From Trichobilharzia szidati (lineage: Eukaryota; Platyhelminthes; Trematoda; Strigeidida; Schistosomatidae): a DNA stretch of 64,000 nucleotides. The DNA lies in contig OX235277.1 in the NCBI GenBank assembly GCA_944472155.2, forward strand, positions 30,514,804 to 30,578,803. The letters run 5' to 3'. The notes under the pieces were generated by a model. That model did no database searches. It was not told the DNA's origin and saw only the letters and a list, made by a program, of their open reading frames with translations. A program made the position numbers and the translations under genes. Of the stretch, positions 1 to 10,745 are shown one piece after another (within the stretch, counting starts at the first letter, position 1; each line of letters opens with the position of its first letter).

Positions 1-54
1 GGTAAAAGTGAGGTGAAAACTGAGGTCAGATGAGACGTAGTTATTATTCTGAGT

Positions 55-150
55 AGGTTTCTTCATGAGTCGACAACTAATAGAAAATCACTGGATGTTG
101 AACATCTTTTTCATCCCAGTTTACAACTATTCAACAGCGTTCACATGATA
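55..150 (-). mobile_element. Foldback element arm, fragment
   Basis: Shares the order of the foldback family left arm: a CATGAGT-GACA-like start, a decayed AGAAAATCACTGG segment, then remnants of the hammerhead-like block in reverse. Strongly decayed. Confidence 0.4.
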
Positions 151-239
151 GTAGTTTATCACTAAGGTAGTGACTTATCTCACTTATCTAAACCGTATCG
201 TTTCACATACAGCCAATACAGGCTAGAATGTCAATGACA

Positions 240-745
240 GCCATGTTCAATAAAGCAAAACCTATCTTCACTGCTCGCAAATCAGTATGGGAATCTTTTG
301 TACTCAGCATGACGAACAGGATTAGAATTTTCAGCACTAATGTAAAGTAAGTGTTTGATGTGTCACGAAAAGCATTTCCCATAGAACGCTTCAGACTTTC
401 ATCAACAGCTTCCCACTTCACTGTATACTGAAGACCATATGGGCTGCCGAAAAGGATAAGCAACAGAGAACTCTTGCAACGCTAAACATGTATGCTGAAG
501 GAAGTGGAGATGGAGTGGACACACGCATCAGTCAGACCCCCCGAGTGAAACCCGAAATGGAAATGAGTTAGGCATAAAGTCCATGTGTGGCATGGAGGAA
601 ACCACATGAAGAAGAGATAGAAGTATATGCGTAAACATGGAGCCAGCTGAACAGCATTACAGAAAACAGAATGAAATGGAGATGTGCCATAGAAGTCCTA
701 TGCTGCACTCGGAACTTAAAGGACTAGTAATAATTATATGATAGG
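240..745 (+). mobile_element. RTE-clade LINE 3'-end remnant
   Basis: Decayed 3' end of a retrotransposon ORF2 on the + strand. It contains 'ATTTTCAGCACTAATGT', 'CAGACTTTCATCAACAGCT' and, near the end, 'AGAATGAAATGGAGATGTG' followed by an AAT-rich tail. The same ordered words recur in about ten places in the window, one of which (58350-59585) still reads as reverse transcriptase. No intact frame remains. Confidence 0.55.
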
Positions 746-1061
746 TTACCAGGTGAGTACGTTGACATTCAGTCATCGAGATGAAATCCAATATCGTATC
801 ACGAAGTCTAGATCGAGTAGACCTGTTTGCATGTCATCTCCTATCAAAACAAAAAAAGGAAAAAAAACGTCAATGAAGAGGATGTACCACTTACCTTCAA
901 TTGTATTTCTTACATCTAATATAAGTATAGAAGTGCTAGTGAACTACAACCACCTATCAAAGCTCATATTCTTACAATTCAACAATAAATATATCTAATA
1001 ATTAGCTAGAAGTGGTCATGTCGCAGAAACTAGTTTTTCTAAATAAAAAAGTTAAACTGAG
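746..1061. other. No feature recognised
   Basis: AT-rich sequence with no supported gene. The short open frame here has no recognisable content. Confidence 0.5.
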
Positions 1062-1705
1062 TAGTGTTCAGTGAGACCACACGTGTTTATTATATGTACA
1101 TATGTGAGCTTATGCATATCCTTACAAATTCCGCAATACACCTCAAGGATAAATGCGACAGCCTCTTTTGGTAACAATAAACATTGGCATATTTTTGAAT
1201 GGTGATGAATAGGTATAAGGTACACCTTTTTTGAAAGAAAAACTCTTTACCAGTATGCCTTGGATTCGAACATTTTGTTTATTAAAAGTGTTCATCTATT
1301 GTCGGGTTAAATAACATAATCTTCTGAACTGAGTACTGTGTGTCACTGGTGGAGCCGTATTCACAGCAAACTACCTCAACAGCAGCAGCAGCAGCAACAA
1401 CAACAACAGCAAGAACAAGAACAATGACGTCAAAAAACAAAACCAATAAATCGGGAAACAAAAGGCAGGAGTGAGGAGAATAGAAGAAATTGGATAACAC
1501 ACATATGAACAAATAAGAAGGCGTAATAGTAATATGTGTATAAATATATTTACTCCAATCATACATACAAAAGGGATTGAATGAAATGAATGAATGAATG
1601 AATGAATAGATGAAATGAACTGGAAAATCATTCAGTGTGTGTGTGTGTGTGTGTATGATTTCCATAACTGAAAGCAACTTCACAGTTACTATGGTTTTAA
1701 TAAAT
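1062..1705. repeat. 644-bp segment, near-identical to 25528-26182 (copy A)
   Basis: Direct repeat of 25528-26182. Only about three substitutions were seen, plus a length difference in a GAAT tetranucleotide run (about 1580-1611). It contains a CAG/CAA triplet stretch at 1376-1408 and a (GT)n tract at about 1635-1654. The Leu-rich open frame on the minus strand is the translation of the triplet repeat and is not regarded as a gene. The nature of the segment is unknown. Confidence 0.85.
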
Positions 1706-1881
1706 GAAATGGAATAGGCCTGCAATTATGATTCTTGAATTTAGCTTAAATGAGAATTGGTAGGGAATTTTTTGAGGCAGTTTGGGTTAGCGCACCTAAC
1801 AAAAATAAATCTTTCGTGATTAGTGTAATCTATTTATTAAAATTTCGTAACACTTTGAATACAGCTCATTTTGTCCGATGA

Positions 1882-2100
1882 ACGTACGTTGGTTATGCAG
1901 TGGTAGAATACTCTCCAACCACGCCTCACGGTTCGGCTTCCGATTGACGTACTCCAAAACTGTACTCAACCAGTAGTAAAACCGGTAACGAGGGAAGGTT
2001 GGGCGTGAAGCTAACAACCCACCTCTTAAAAAACAAACGCCAATGCTACTGAAACTTTAAAGTTGAAGCTTGAAGCTCTACGTTCCATTCCGGACGCAGA
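1882..2100 (+). mobile_element. tRNA-Gly-headed SINE
   Basis: The head at 1882-1951 keeps 'GCAGTGGTAGAAT' and 'GGTTCGGCTTCC', corresponding to Pol III A and B boxes of a tRNA-Gly-like unit. The body contains 'GGGAAGGTTGGGCGTGA' and ends with 'CTACGTTCCATTCC', shared with the other copies of this family. Confidence 0.65.
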
Positions 2101-3299
2101 GGACAGCGTCTCCAGTATTTCAAAATGACAGTCAGCATTGTATGTGCTTGTGAGACAGTACAAAGCCACTAAACTACTCTGTGTGAACTGCCTGACTAAA
2201 CTGAATGCAGCTTCATTAAGCCACCACTGTGTCAAGATCACTTTGGTAATACGAGTGGTAGCACATTTTCTAGGAAAACAACAAACAGGAGATTGTAGAG
2301 AAAATATAATCGCACACAATGTGAACAAGAAGTGGACTATGCACAAGTGATCATTTTGTGACTTTACAGAAACAAATTCCAGTTAGTAGTCAACAGAATG
2401 TCACTACATGTTTAAAAATGTTCAGCAGAATCTTTTAATATCATTGTTATCACGCAAATGAACAAACCAGAGTAACACGATTCGCCTATGAAGCTGAGGC
2501 AATGGTGAAAATTGTGGAGTACTTAAACAAACACAAATATGCAATATACGTCTGTCTGCTGTACCTGAAGTCAGATAAGCTCAAAAGCCCTCGAAGTCAT
2601 TTAGACCATGTTAAACTCGACTGGTCTGCCTGTCTCTTAACTAATAAAAGGAGATAAAGTACCGGTTAGGTCACAAGCATATATATACATAGAGAGAGAG
2701 AGAGGGAGAGAGAGAGATTCATTCAATCTTTGCAACCATTGTCTCCGAAATAATAAACCACATAGACAAACAGTGTAGATATATACACATACACGTAAAT
2801 ACCCTTACCACAGTGTAAAATCATCAGCCAAATTTCAAGTGGATCTTAATAATTCACTGAAAAATATAATAAAGGAAAGGAAGTAGGGTGGACAAGTCAT
2901 AATGATGATGCTGATGACCAAAAGCTTGACAATATATGTAAATGCCTTCGTTATTGATCAATAGAAAAATAATATGGCCAAAACAAAGAAAGATAAAAAG
3001 AAGTCAGATTTATTCACTTTACCATCGTCTTCAGTGTCATCTGTCTAGTCACTGGTATATATGAGTACAGGACAAGATTGATGAACCTAATTGTCTGACA
3101 AGATGAGAGAAAAAGTCTAGTGAAGAGAATAATTTAAGTATGAGTGCATGTTTTAAAAATAATCTCAAGCTGGTGAATGTAGCTGGGAGTATGAAGCTGG
3201 AAAAATGTGATCGGATCATGCAACATGTCTAAGCACTAACAATCTAATAAAACTGATAAGTAGCACATACTTAAATAATGTATATTTATTTGAATACAT
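2101..3299. other. No gene recognised; GA-rich tract
   Basis: AT-rich sequence with a (GA)n tract at about 2692-2717. Open frames on both strands around 2026-2350 overlap the SINE tail and lack coding character. Confidence 0.45.
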
Positions 3300-3660
3300 G
3301 TGTCGTCACGAACCAACGTCCACGAGAGGTAAGTGAAGGTTAGGGAGCACTAAACAGCTGTTTTCATCCTAGTTTGGGACTCCTTACCAGCACCCACCCG
3401 TGACCCCACCAGGGATCAAATCCTGGATTCTCAAGTTAAGAGATCAAGCTCATTAACTTGGATCGGAATTCTGTGACCTGATGATTCTAACTTCTGTCAT
3501 TCCGTGATAGGGCGCTACCATGAACCAGTGCCTTCGATGTATATCCACTTCAACTTGACACATGGCGGACATCATTGGTCACAAAATCTGAGTACAACTT
3601 CAGGACGTCCATCCACTAGTAATCAATTATAGTAATCAACCAAGCCGAACTTACACTCAC
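3300..3660 (-). mobile_element. Foldback family arm with hammerhead-like block
   Basis: Reads in reverse: 'CACGAACCAACGTC', 'GGGAGCACTAAACAGCTG', 'TTTGGGACTC', then 'ACCCCACCAGGGATC' (reverse B box). It is followed by the 'TTCTAACTTCTGTC' centre. CAGCTG and TTTGGGACTC correspond to stem III and stem II of the hammerhead-like core on the minus strand. Only one arm is evident. Confidence 0.6.
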
Positions 3661-4194
3661 TTAATCCTGTTCTATTTGAATAACTATCAGACGTGTTTAC
3701 AGATGTCCATTAAGTGAAAATACTTGTCATAACATTACTAGTACTTCCTCTCTAATATCTCATTAGTCATACCAGAATGATATAAGTATATATTAGTCAG
3801 TAGAGATATCGAGTTAACTCAATCACTTTGGATTATCATTCTACTATATGTGGTCCGAACTGATAACTAAGTAAAAGCCTACCTTTGAAAGAGGAAAGGA
3901 AATATATTAGACTTTATGTAAGGACATGCATTTGCATTTGCACAATAAAGACATACGGTTTTACTGAACATTATTGGGTTGGTCTCTGGAAAAGTAATTT
4001 TCAAAGATATGATTATGTCTTGTCCAATGCATGCAATAGTTTATTTTTCGCTTCAATTTCTTCTATCCTTTACATACCCATAACACCTCTTCCCAGTGAT
4101 GGAAAGAAATGAAGGAGTGTGCAAGTGAGACCGCTATTCACAACAGTATTAAATGATAGTTCATTTATGCTTGCTACCTTCATTACTATTTAGG
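3661..4194. other. No feature recognised
   Basis: AT-rich, no repeat family or coding similarity recognised. Confidence 0.45.
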
Positions 4195-4330
4195 GTATCA
4201 AGCAGACCACATATTGTGGCGATCTGAATAATTTCGGTTTCAAATGGAAACTGGGTTGAAATTTCCCCCCGAACTGTGTAAATCGCAAATTGCGAATTTG
4301 ACTTACAGAAGACTTCCTTTGGAAACGTAG
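4195..4330 (-). repeat. Dispersed repeat R4, fragment
   Basis: Contains 'ACCACATATTGTGG', 'TAATTTCGGTTTC' and 'GTGTAAATCGCAAATTG', the reversed order of the repeat seen at 40190-40590 and 53525-53850. Confidence 0.5.
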
Positions 4331-5035
4331 ACTGTCACAAGTTGTTCGTGTAGCTTACGACATGAGACCGCTGTTGAAAATGTTCCGGGAAAAAAAGTTT
4401 TAAACTGGTGAGAAAACAGCCGTATTCTTTTATTTCTTTTTTTTTCAGTTCACTGGTAATGGTTGTGGTGCTTATAGTATCTTAACTTTTGTCCTTTGAT
4501 TGCGTTCAGTTAATCAGTATAATTCATATTTTATTAAATATTTCTAATCGCATTGTTTCCATGCCCCTGAGCGTATATTACATTGAGGTGAGGTGAATGT
4601 TAAAAAATTTCAACTCAACAGTAATCACACACAGGCATAGATACAATGGAAGAGGATATTAAATTAATCAGGTGAATTCAGCGTATTACTGACACCGTTG
4701 GATTACACAACTCATTAATTTGAGAGAATTAAAATTCATCGAAGCGCAATTCTTGTCTTATCAATCTGTGAATAAAATGAGGAGAGAACAGAGAGAGAGA
4801 GAAGGGTCATAATGTTGCTGGTATCATTTTCTGACCTCACTGTGTGCATTTCTGCATATGCGCGTATGTGTATGTTTGTTGGTTATCTAGTCAGACTCAG
4901 GTTGATCATATATATATATATAGCTACAAGTTTTTAATTAAGGCAGAAACCCATTCAAATAACAGAAGGAAAGAAAGGACGTTTATGAATATCAGTAGAT
5001 TTTATTCTACTCCTCAAAGATAGCAGTTATAGTGA
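4331..5035. other. No feature recognised; short AT and GA tracts
   Basis: AT-rich spacer with (GA)n at about 4790-4802 and (TA)n at about 4908-4921. Confidence 0.45.
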
Positions 5036-5530
5036 CTTTATTTCAAGTTTGATCATGAGTTGACATCATTTAGAGAACTATTAAAAACCAACTAGGGAGC
5101 ATTTGACAGTTGTTTTATCATAGTTAAGAGATCTTCAAGAGTACGCACTCACTGGTGTCCGAGTTCAGGACCTTCCGAGTAGAAGACAAGCTCGTAGACC
5201 ATTCAGCCACTGATATCCGGTCCAATAGCCCATGAATTATAACTTCTACTGATTTGTGATTTCAGCCCGACCACCAGCCAATGCCATTAGCGAGTATTTC
5301 TTCTCACACCTAAACTAGGTCACTGGATCGGGTCCCAGTGACGGAATGGTCTACTAGCCTGTTTTGTAATCGGAAGGTCTTCGGTTCACACTCCGGTGGA
5401 TGAGTGCTGATGAAGAATCCCAAACTAGTACGAAGGAACTGTTTAGTACTCCCTGATGATTTTCAGTGGCTGTGTCAGCGATGCCGACTAATGACCAAAC
5501 CTGCAAACTGACTCTTGAAAATGACTTTAT
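5036..5530. mobile_element. Foldback element: inverted pair of hammerhead-like arms
   Basis: The left arm (about 5036-5320) reads in reverse ('GACATCATTTAGAGAAC', 'GGGAGCATTTGACAG'). The right arm (about 5325-5530) reads forward: 'GGTCCCAGTGACGGAATGG', a degenerate B box, CTGATGAAGA at 5407-5416, CCCAAACTAG, CGAAG, then 'TTAGTACTCCC' and the right end 'CTCTTGAAAATGAC'. The arms share the same elements in mirror order, so the whole is a long imperfect palindrome. Confidence 0.6.
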
Positions 5531-5589
5531 TGTCTAGCTTAAGTTGCGTTTCTCTTTGATTGATTGTGTTGAACCCAAATGTTCAGTTT

Positions 5590-5789
5590 CTATCATCCTG
5601 TGAGCTCCTAGTACGAACGCCTCGATGATATTTAAAGATGAACATGATGTCATTTTGGTTGATGCTGAGTAGCAGTGGAAACCAGAATGCTCATTTCTTC
5701 CTATTTGGGACCCACCAACTGGATTCAGGTGAAATCCTAAGCGATTGGTGATGGTTCTACTAAGACTCGAACCAAGCACCCATAGTTTC
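5590..5789 (-). mobile_element. Sm-alpha-like SINE with degenerate hammerhead (reverse copy)
   Basis: Reverse reading gives a B box (GGTTCGAGTCTTAG at about 5759-5774), then 'GAATCCAGTTGG', a GGGTCCCAAATAGGA stem II region (about 5701-5714) and AGAAATGAGCATTC. The order agrees with what is known of the hammerhead-bearing Sm-alpha SINE of schistosomes. It abuts a forward copy head to head. Confidence 0.6.
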
Positions 5790-5965
5790 AAACGTTCAAG
5801 TAGTCCATTGGATAATGCTTTGGCGTTCGAAATGGTGACCATTGGATTCCAGTTTTAGTGGGAACACTATCACTTACTAGTCATATAGGCACATTCAGCT
5901 GACAAGTCCCAACCAAACAGGACGAAATGCTCATCCTAGACTCGACTACTAGTCACCATTATCCA
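5790..5965 (+). mobile_element. Sm-alpha-like SINE with near-complete hammerhead core
   Basis: Forward copy with head 'AGTCCATTGGATAATGCTT'. The hammerhead-like part starts with CTGACAA at 5899-5905 (core expected CTGANGA, so one change), then AGTCCC, an A-rich loop, GGACGAAATG and 'CATCCTAGACTC'. The change at the G8 position would be expected to abolish cleavage. Confidence 0.65.
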
Positions 5966-6339
5966 AAGTAATAATAGCCTTCTTCCAAACAATATTTCTG
6001 ATAGAATGTAGAATTGTCAGCATAGAGTACAATATATCGTCTAATGTTCTCTTCAAATTATATACTTAGGAGGAAAATTATATCAAAACTTTATGACGTT
6101 TCAAAAGTGATAATATCATGTGAATATATAAATAAATTAATAGGAATAATGACACTAGGAAAGTAATGATAGGAAGAATGGAAAGGGTCATCTACTTACT
6201 GTTATGCGTAATGAATGAAGGTGAAGCTGAATCAATGGACTCTGAGTTACTAATCAAACAGTTTGATCTCGCAGCTCATCCGGAAAAAACAACTAACTAA
6301 TCATTCGAACGTTTAGACAGGCGCACAATAATATATTAA
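5966..6339. other. No feature recognised
   Basis: AT-rich spacer between a SINE pair and a PLE remnant. A gene cannot be supported. Confidence 0.4.
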
Positions 6340-6779
6340 TCTAAAGAGGTACATCCAGCTACCACATTCACGTGTGAAGAAACATTCTAAAGTAAACTTG
6401 CCTTCTTAGATGTCTTACTAACAAGAAGACCACATGATAGTATAAAAAGGAATTTGGATAAAAGAATTGGTGACTAAACTATTCTAACTTTATTCATCAT
6501 TTCACTGACTGTTTTGGTACCATAGCAGATGTACTATTACCTTTTTTATTTGGTTTATTGATCTTCATTGTTATTTTGACTTTCAGTATGTCCTTTTAAC
6601 TTGACCTAAGTCTATTTTCTCACCTCTTAACTCTTTGTTATATATATATATATAATGCTGAGATTTTGTAAATTCTGGTTTAAAAATACTTTGATAGAGC
6701 TATTAGCTGCATTAAATAGCGAAACGTCAGTGAAAGCAACAATATCGTTTTGTTTTTCATTCATTGGGAAATACAAAAA
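6340..6779 (+). mobile_element. Penelope-like element remnant: RT fragment joined to 3' end
   Basis: About 6393-6452 reads KLAFLDVLLTRRPHDSIKR in one frame, matching the conserved FLDV segment late in the reverse transcriptase of Penelope-like elements. The rest of the ORF and the GIY-YIG part are missing. After a (TA)n tract (about 6638-6653) comes an element end that recurs, reversed, at 45905-45995. That end contains GCTATT (6699-6704), AATAGC (6715-6720) and GAAACGTC (6721-6728), a hammerhead-like arrangement. Confidence 0.6.
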
Positions 6780-7839
6780 CTTTTATTATAATGAATGTCA
6801 TATACCCAATACCCAAATTTTTTCAGACTGTTAAAAGTGAACTTGGTTTGGACATATATGACTGTTATTATAGTATGATAACGTGTCACACTGGTAACTT
6901 AATACTTATTATTACTAATCCAAATATCGTTGTTCATCAGTTGTATACTACTTATGCGGCAGTTATTAGTAGACTACAAGTTTTGTAGCGAAATTGTGTG
7001 TGCTTCACTGCATGACACCCTAAAGCATAGAACATCAGACTCTGCCTGGGTCTAGTTCGAATTTCAAGACGCCAGGAAAACCTATTAAACAATAATGGTA
7101 AACTGAGTTTCACTGTACCAACAACATAAACAGCACTCAGTCATTAATTTGTTTGAAACCGCATCATGTCATTCCTGGCAGAATGAAAGATAATGATTCA
7201 TCGAAATCGTTTGTGTTTTTCCTGCTCACTCATCCTCCTTCTCTCTCTCTCTCTCTGAAACACACACCGACATAAACACACTCGCCTCTCCCTCGTCAAC
7301 CATATCAATGAGATATGTTCACTTATTAACAGAGAAGAAACACTCACTCACACCCACCCACCCACATCTATAATCTATAATCCATGTCACAAGATCACAG
7401 ATTAAACAGGGAAACGAGAAAAAACGTGTTTTCAAGTGTCATCTAATACATCTCAAACTCTACCTTTAACCCCCTCCCATTCTCGGTAATGTTTCTTTTT
7501 AATTCTTAAATCACAAACTGACCTCTTCGGTTGAAACACTGTAGAGTGGTTTGGTTGTAGCATCTAGTGAAATGTAGTAATAACACTGTTTAACATCATG
7601 TAAACCGGATGTACCCACATATAAAATGAAAGTGTTATGCCCTGTAAATATTATAAGTACAATAACTCTACAATCAATGATAATTGCTATACTGTTTTGA
7701 CGGTCTGTTTGATGCGTATAGGCCTGCAGGTAAGCTAATGGAACCAACCAAGTACTGTAAGCATGCAGATCATGCAGAAGAAACGACTGTTCTGTCTTCT
7801 TACCGTCACGTCCCTTTTGTTGTATAGACAGTTTTTTTT
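6780..7839. other. No feature recognised; CT-rich tract
   Basis: No coding similarity. (CT)n at about 7232-7256 and CA/CCCA-rich sequence to 7365. Open frames at 6764-6988 and 7511-7852 show no family features. Confidence 0.4.
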
Positions 7840-8275
7840 CAAGTTTGACCATGGATTGATATCAGTTGGAGAGGACCAATGAAAACCAACAGCGGTCTCA
7901 CTTTAGTTTGGGTCTCATCGACAGCAGTCACACACAGCAGGGGTTCGAGTCCAGGACCTTGTGGCTACAAAGCGAGCTCGTAAACCACTCAGCTGCTGGG
8001 ACCAGATTTAGTCGCCACCCCATGAATGCGTCGTTGGCACAGTGGTTAGGACTCTCACCTACCATGCACATGGTCCGGGGTTCGATCCCCTGCAAAATTT
8101 GGGCTACCTATATCCAAGCTGAAAATTCCATACTTGTACTGAAAATACGGTGTGGCATGAAGCTGTAATCACTGCCGACAGGATAGACCCTACTGGTCAC
8201 CAATTCTCACTAGAACACCAGTCAACTTCATCCTGTTGGTAGTTACTAGCATACATCACATTGATTCCCATGAGT
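7840..8275 (-). mobile_element. Foldback arm interrupted by a SINE
   Basis: About 7840-8027 carries the reversed arm ('CAGTTGGAGAGGACCAATG', 'AGGGGTTCGAGTCC'). About 8172-8275 continues with the centre ('GGATAGACCCTACTGGTCA', 'ACTTCATCCTGTTGG'). The two parts are separated by a tRNA-Gly-headed SINE, so the SINE inserted into a pre-existing foldback copy. Confidence 0.55.
8028..8170 (+). mobile_element. tRNA-Gly-headed SINE, second tail subfamily
   Basis: The head 'GCGTCGTTGGCACAGTGG' with B box GGGGTTCGATCCCC lies at about 8028-8095. The tail contains 'TTTGGGCTACC' and 'ATACGGTGTGG', and is shared with the copies at 47930-48105 and 52297-52480. It differs from the tail of the copies at 13660 and 61151. 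Confidence 0.7.
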
Positions 8276-8372
8276 TAGTTTGTAGGGATTTGCTTTGTTT
8301 CTAGCTTGATCACGGATTGATGTCAGTTAGAGAACCATTGAAAGGCAGAGAGCACTGAATCTTTATGTATAT
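8276..8372 (-). mobile_element. Foldback arm, outer part only
   Basis: Begins 'GTTTGTAGGGATTTG', then 'TTGATCACGGATTGATGTC' and 'AGAGAACCATTGAAA', the outer end of the foldback family. It breaks off before the hammerhead-like block. Confidence 0.5.
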
Positions 8373-8479
8373 CCACATTTATGCATGTTTAATATATGTA
8401 TGACACAATGATCTCCTAGTGAATAATAGCCAAAATATATTAATTTGAACGTAAATTATCACGTCTTCTGCTATAACAC

Positions 8480-8640
8480 ATCAAATCATTAGATGTATCG
8501 AGGCTATTGGCAGGAAGTCTTAGACCTAGGCTTCGTGCTTGTTGGCATTGAATTCTATCACTCTGTACTGAACAAGGGACTAAACTCATGATACTAGTTA
8601 CTTACTACCTAGTGTCCAATCAAAATATAAACTCATCGTT
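8480..8640. mobile_element. Third SINE family, rearranged fragment
   Basis: About 8500-8555 holds the reversed body ('GCAGGAAGTC', 'CCTAGGCTTCGTGCTTGTTG'). About 8570-8630 holds a forward tail ('TAGTGTCCAATCAAAA'), compared with 13478-13655 and 35065-35300. Confidence 0.4.
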
Positions 8641-8670
8641 TATTAATTGTACATAGATTGAAAACTGATC

Positions 8671-8674
<4 letters not shown>

Positions 8675-8709
<35 letters not shown>
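8675..8709. repeat. (TA)n microsatellite
   Basis: Uninterrupted TA dinucleotide run of about 35 bases. Confidence 0.9.
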
Positions 8710-8712
<3 letters not shown>

Positions 8713-9234
8713 ACTGACAATAAAATGGTCATTCGTCCATACAGTTACATGGTATTATATTACGTTGCTATTGTTCTGCACCATAATTTCTATGAGTAAT
8801 TCATTGTTATGACTACGGCGTACGCTTTTATACAAAAGTGATGAAAGCATATATTTCTGATTATTTCACACTGAGTCAAAGTGAACTTTAGGTGATTGGG
8901 GACCTATTCACTCAAGAAAAATGACGAAAACGGAATATTTTGACGACAGTGTGTGGAATATGTCGAATTAAATAGACATCATGTTGATATTATGATCAAA
9001 TTATTCATAGAGTAGATCGTGCCATACAAAGCAAGATAGCCAATGAAAATCCAAAGAAGAAGGAGTTCATTTATGGGACCCTTTTATTTTGGTTATATAG
9101 TTGTACGATTGGTCAAATAACCTTAGAAGAAGATGCTAATGCGCCATTAAAGTTATTCAGAAATTAGTTAACCTAATTTCAACAAGTTAGTAGTATAGAG
9201 TGGGCTTCATATCAAAGGCAGGATCGGAAAAGTA
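8710..9234. other. No feature recognised
   Basis: AT-rich spacer without recognisable gene or repeat. Confidence 0.45.
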
Positions 9235-9680
9235 AGATAGACATTCGTTGTTTTGAAACCAGTCTGGGAATGCGCTGCATCCGTGATCTGAATCTTCAGC
9301 ACTGATGTTAAGTTACTGCCTCTATATTGCTTCAGAGACTTGGCACGCCTATCTTGAGAAGCACTTCCAATAAGTTTCCCCCTTCACTCCATGCTGAAGA
9401 TCAGATGGCCGTTCTGAAAGGATATTCAACAAGGAATTCTAGCATTGCAGCAGCCAAGATCTTATTACCTGCCAAATATGTTGAAGGAAATGGAGATAAA
9501 TTGAATACTCTAGTGAGGCCAGTCCTTAGGAAACAACGAGTTGCGTGTTGGGAGGAGATAGAAGCTTATAGGCAATCGTAAAGCCAACTAAAAGGGACTG
9601 CAGAGAACGAAATGAAATGGAGATGTACTGTCGAAGCCCTGTATCCCACTCAGAACCCAGGGAAATAACAATAATTATCT
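9235..9680 (+). mobile_element. RTE-clade LINE 3'-end remnant
   Basis: 'GAAACCAGTCTGGGAATG' parallels the KPVW coding of ORF2. Further on are 'CTTCAGCACTGATGTTAAG', 'GCCAAATATGTTGAAGG' and the terminal 'GAAATGAAATGGAGATGT', then 'AATAACAATAATTAT'. An 84-codon open frame (9327-9581) overlaps it but does not follow the family frame throughout. Confidence 0.6.
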
Positions 9681-10474
9681 AGTATATATTGTTTATAGGT
9701 ATATCTGATCAGATTCATTGTGACTTATTCTGTGTGGTTACTGACTCCATCAGTTCATGTTTGTCAACTTCATATATGAACAAATAAAGAGTTGACATCA
9801 CAACGCATTTGTAAATTCTATTTTATAACCTACTAATTTTAGTATGCTGTTGGAGTTGTTAAGTTGGCCTGAGGCGATCTACTTGACACGCAAGACCCTG
9901 GCCTGGTGCTTCTTCCCACTCGTCAGTATGACATATCTGAAACTTATAAAAACAACTTACATCCCCTGTGATATTGGATTCCGCATAAGCAAGAACCTCA
10001 TTTCGGGATGTTACGATTGCATTGTTTAGAACATTACTGATATCCAGTAGGACTTTAATACATATACTGACAAGTTACTCGGCTTTGACCCATGTCGCAT
10101 TGTTCATTCCTTAGTAGTGACCTTACAAAACTAATTGTTCTGTTACTTTTATTTGTCAGGGATCAAACTAATGAAGTTTTTTTGAAAACAAAAGCTACTA
10201 TCCCATTTATTATTCGCTAGTGAACTTGAAGATGACAACCTTATTAGTGCTTTAATGTATAAGATAATAAAGATTAACAAGTTAGTATGCAGTTTTACTG
10301 TTGCAACAACCTGCCCGCAAATTGATTCCATTTGATAAGTTATCTATCAGTTGAAATTTCAGGTGACATTTTTGAAACTGTTCTCAATATAAGTTGATTT
10401 AATACTCTAAATGGGACAGTCAGTGCATCATTATTTATGCCTAATGTTCAACCAAATATCGTCTGAAAGATGAG
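9681..10474. other. No feature recognised
   Basis: AT-rich spacer. Short open frames at 9844-10029 and 10149-10331 have no supporting features. Confidence 0.4.
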
Positions 10475-10745
10475 TATCTTCAAGTGTTGGTTCCCAGGGA
10501 TTTGACTGATTTCAAGATAGATCACGAACTGACTTCATTTAGAGAATATTTGAAAAACAACAGACAGTACTGGACAGCTGTTTTATCCCTGTTTGGGACC
10601 CATTCAGTAGGATGTACCCACCATTCCACTGCTAGAGATCGAACCCACAATCTTTAAGTTACGATGTGAGCTTGCTGAACATTCAGACACTGGGAGAGAA
10701 TCCATTGGCCAGCCTGTCAGTTTTAAATTCTACCAATCTGCGATC
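10475..10745 (-). mobile_element. Foldback arm with well-kept hammerhead-like 3' half
   Basis: The left end 'CAAGTGTTGGTTCCCAGGG' is followed by 'GAACTGACTTCATTTAGAG' and 'CAGTACTGGACAGCTG' (about 10565-10580). On the minus strand this gives stem III CAGCTG, cleavage dinucleotide TC and CAGTAC. TTTGGGACCC keeps stem II, and the upstream CTGANGA core is lost. A reverse B box lies at about 10625-10640. Confidence 0.6.

Noticed and set aside
1282..1725. 147-codon Leu/Val/Ala-rich frame (and the equal one at 25748-26160)
   Set aside because: It translates CAG/CAA triplet and GAAT/GT microsatellites and changes frame between the two otherwise near-identical copies.
7866..8168. 100-codon frame
   Set aside because: It crosses a foldback arm and the SINE inserted in it.
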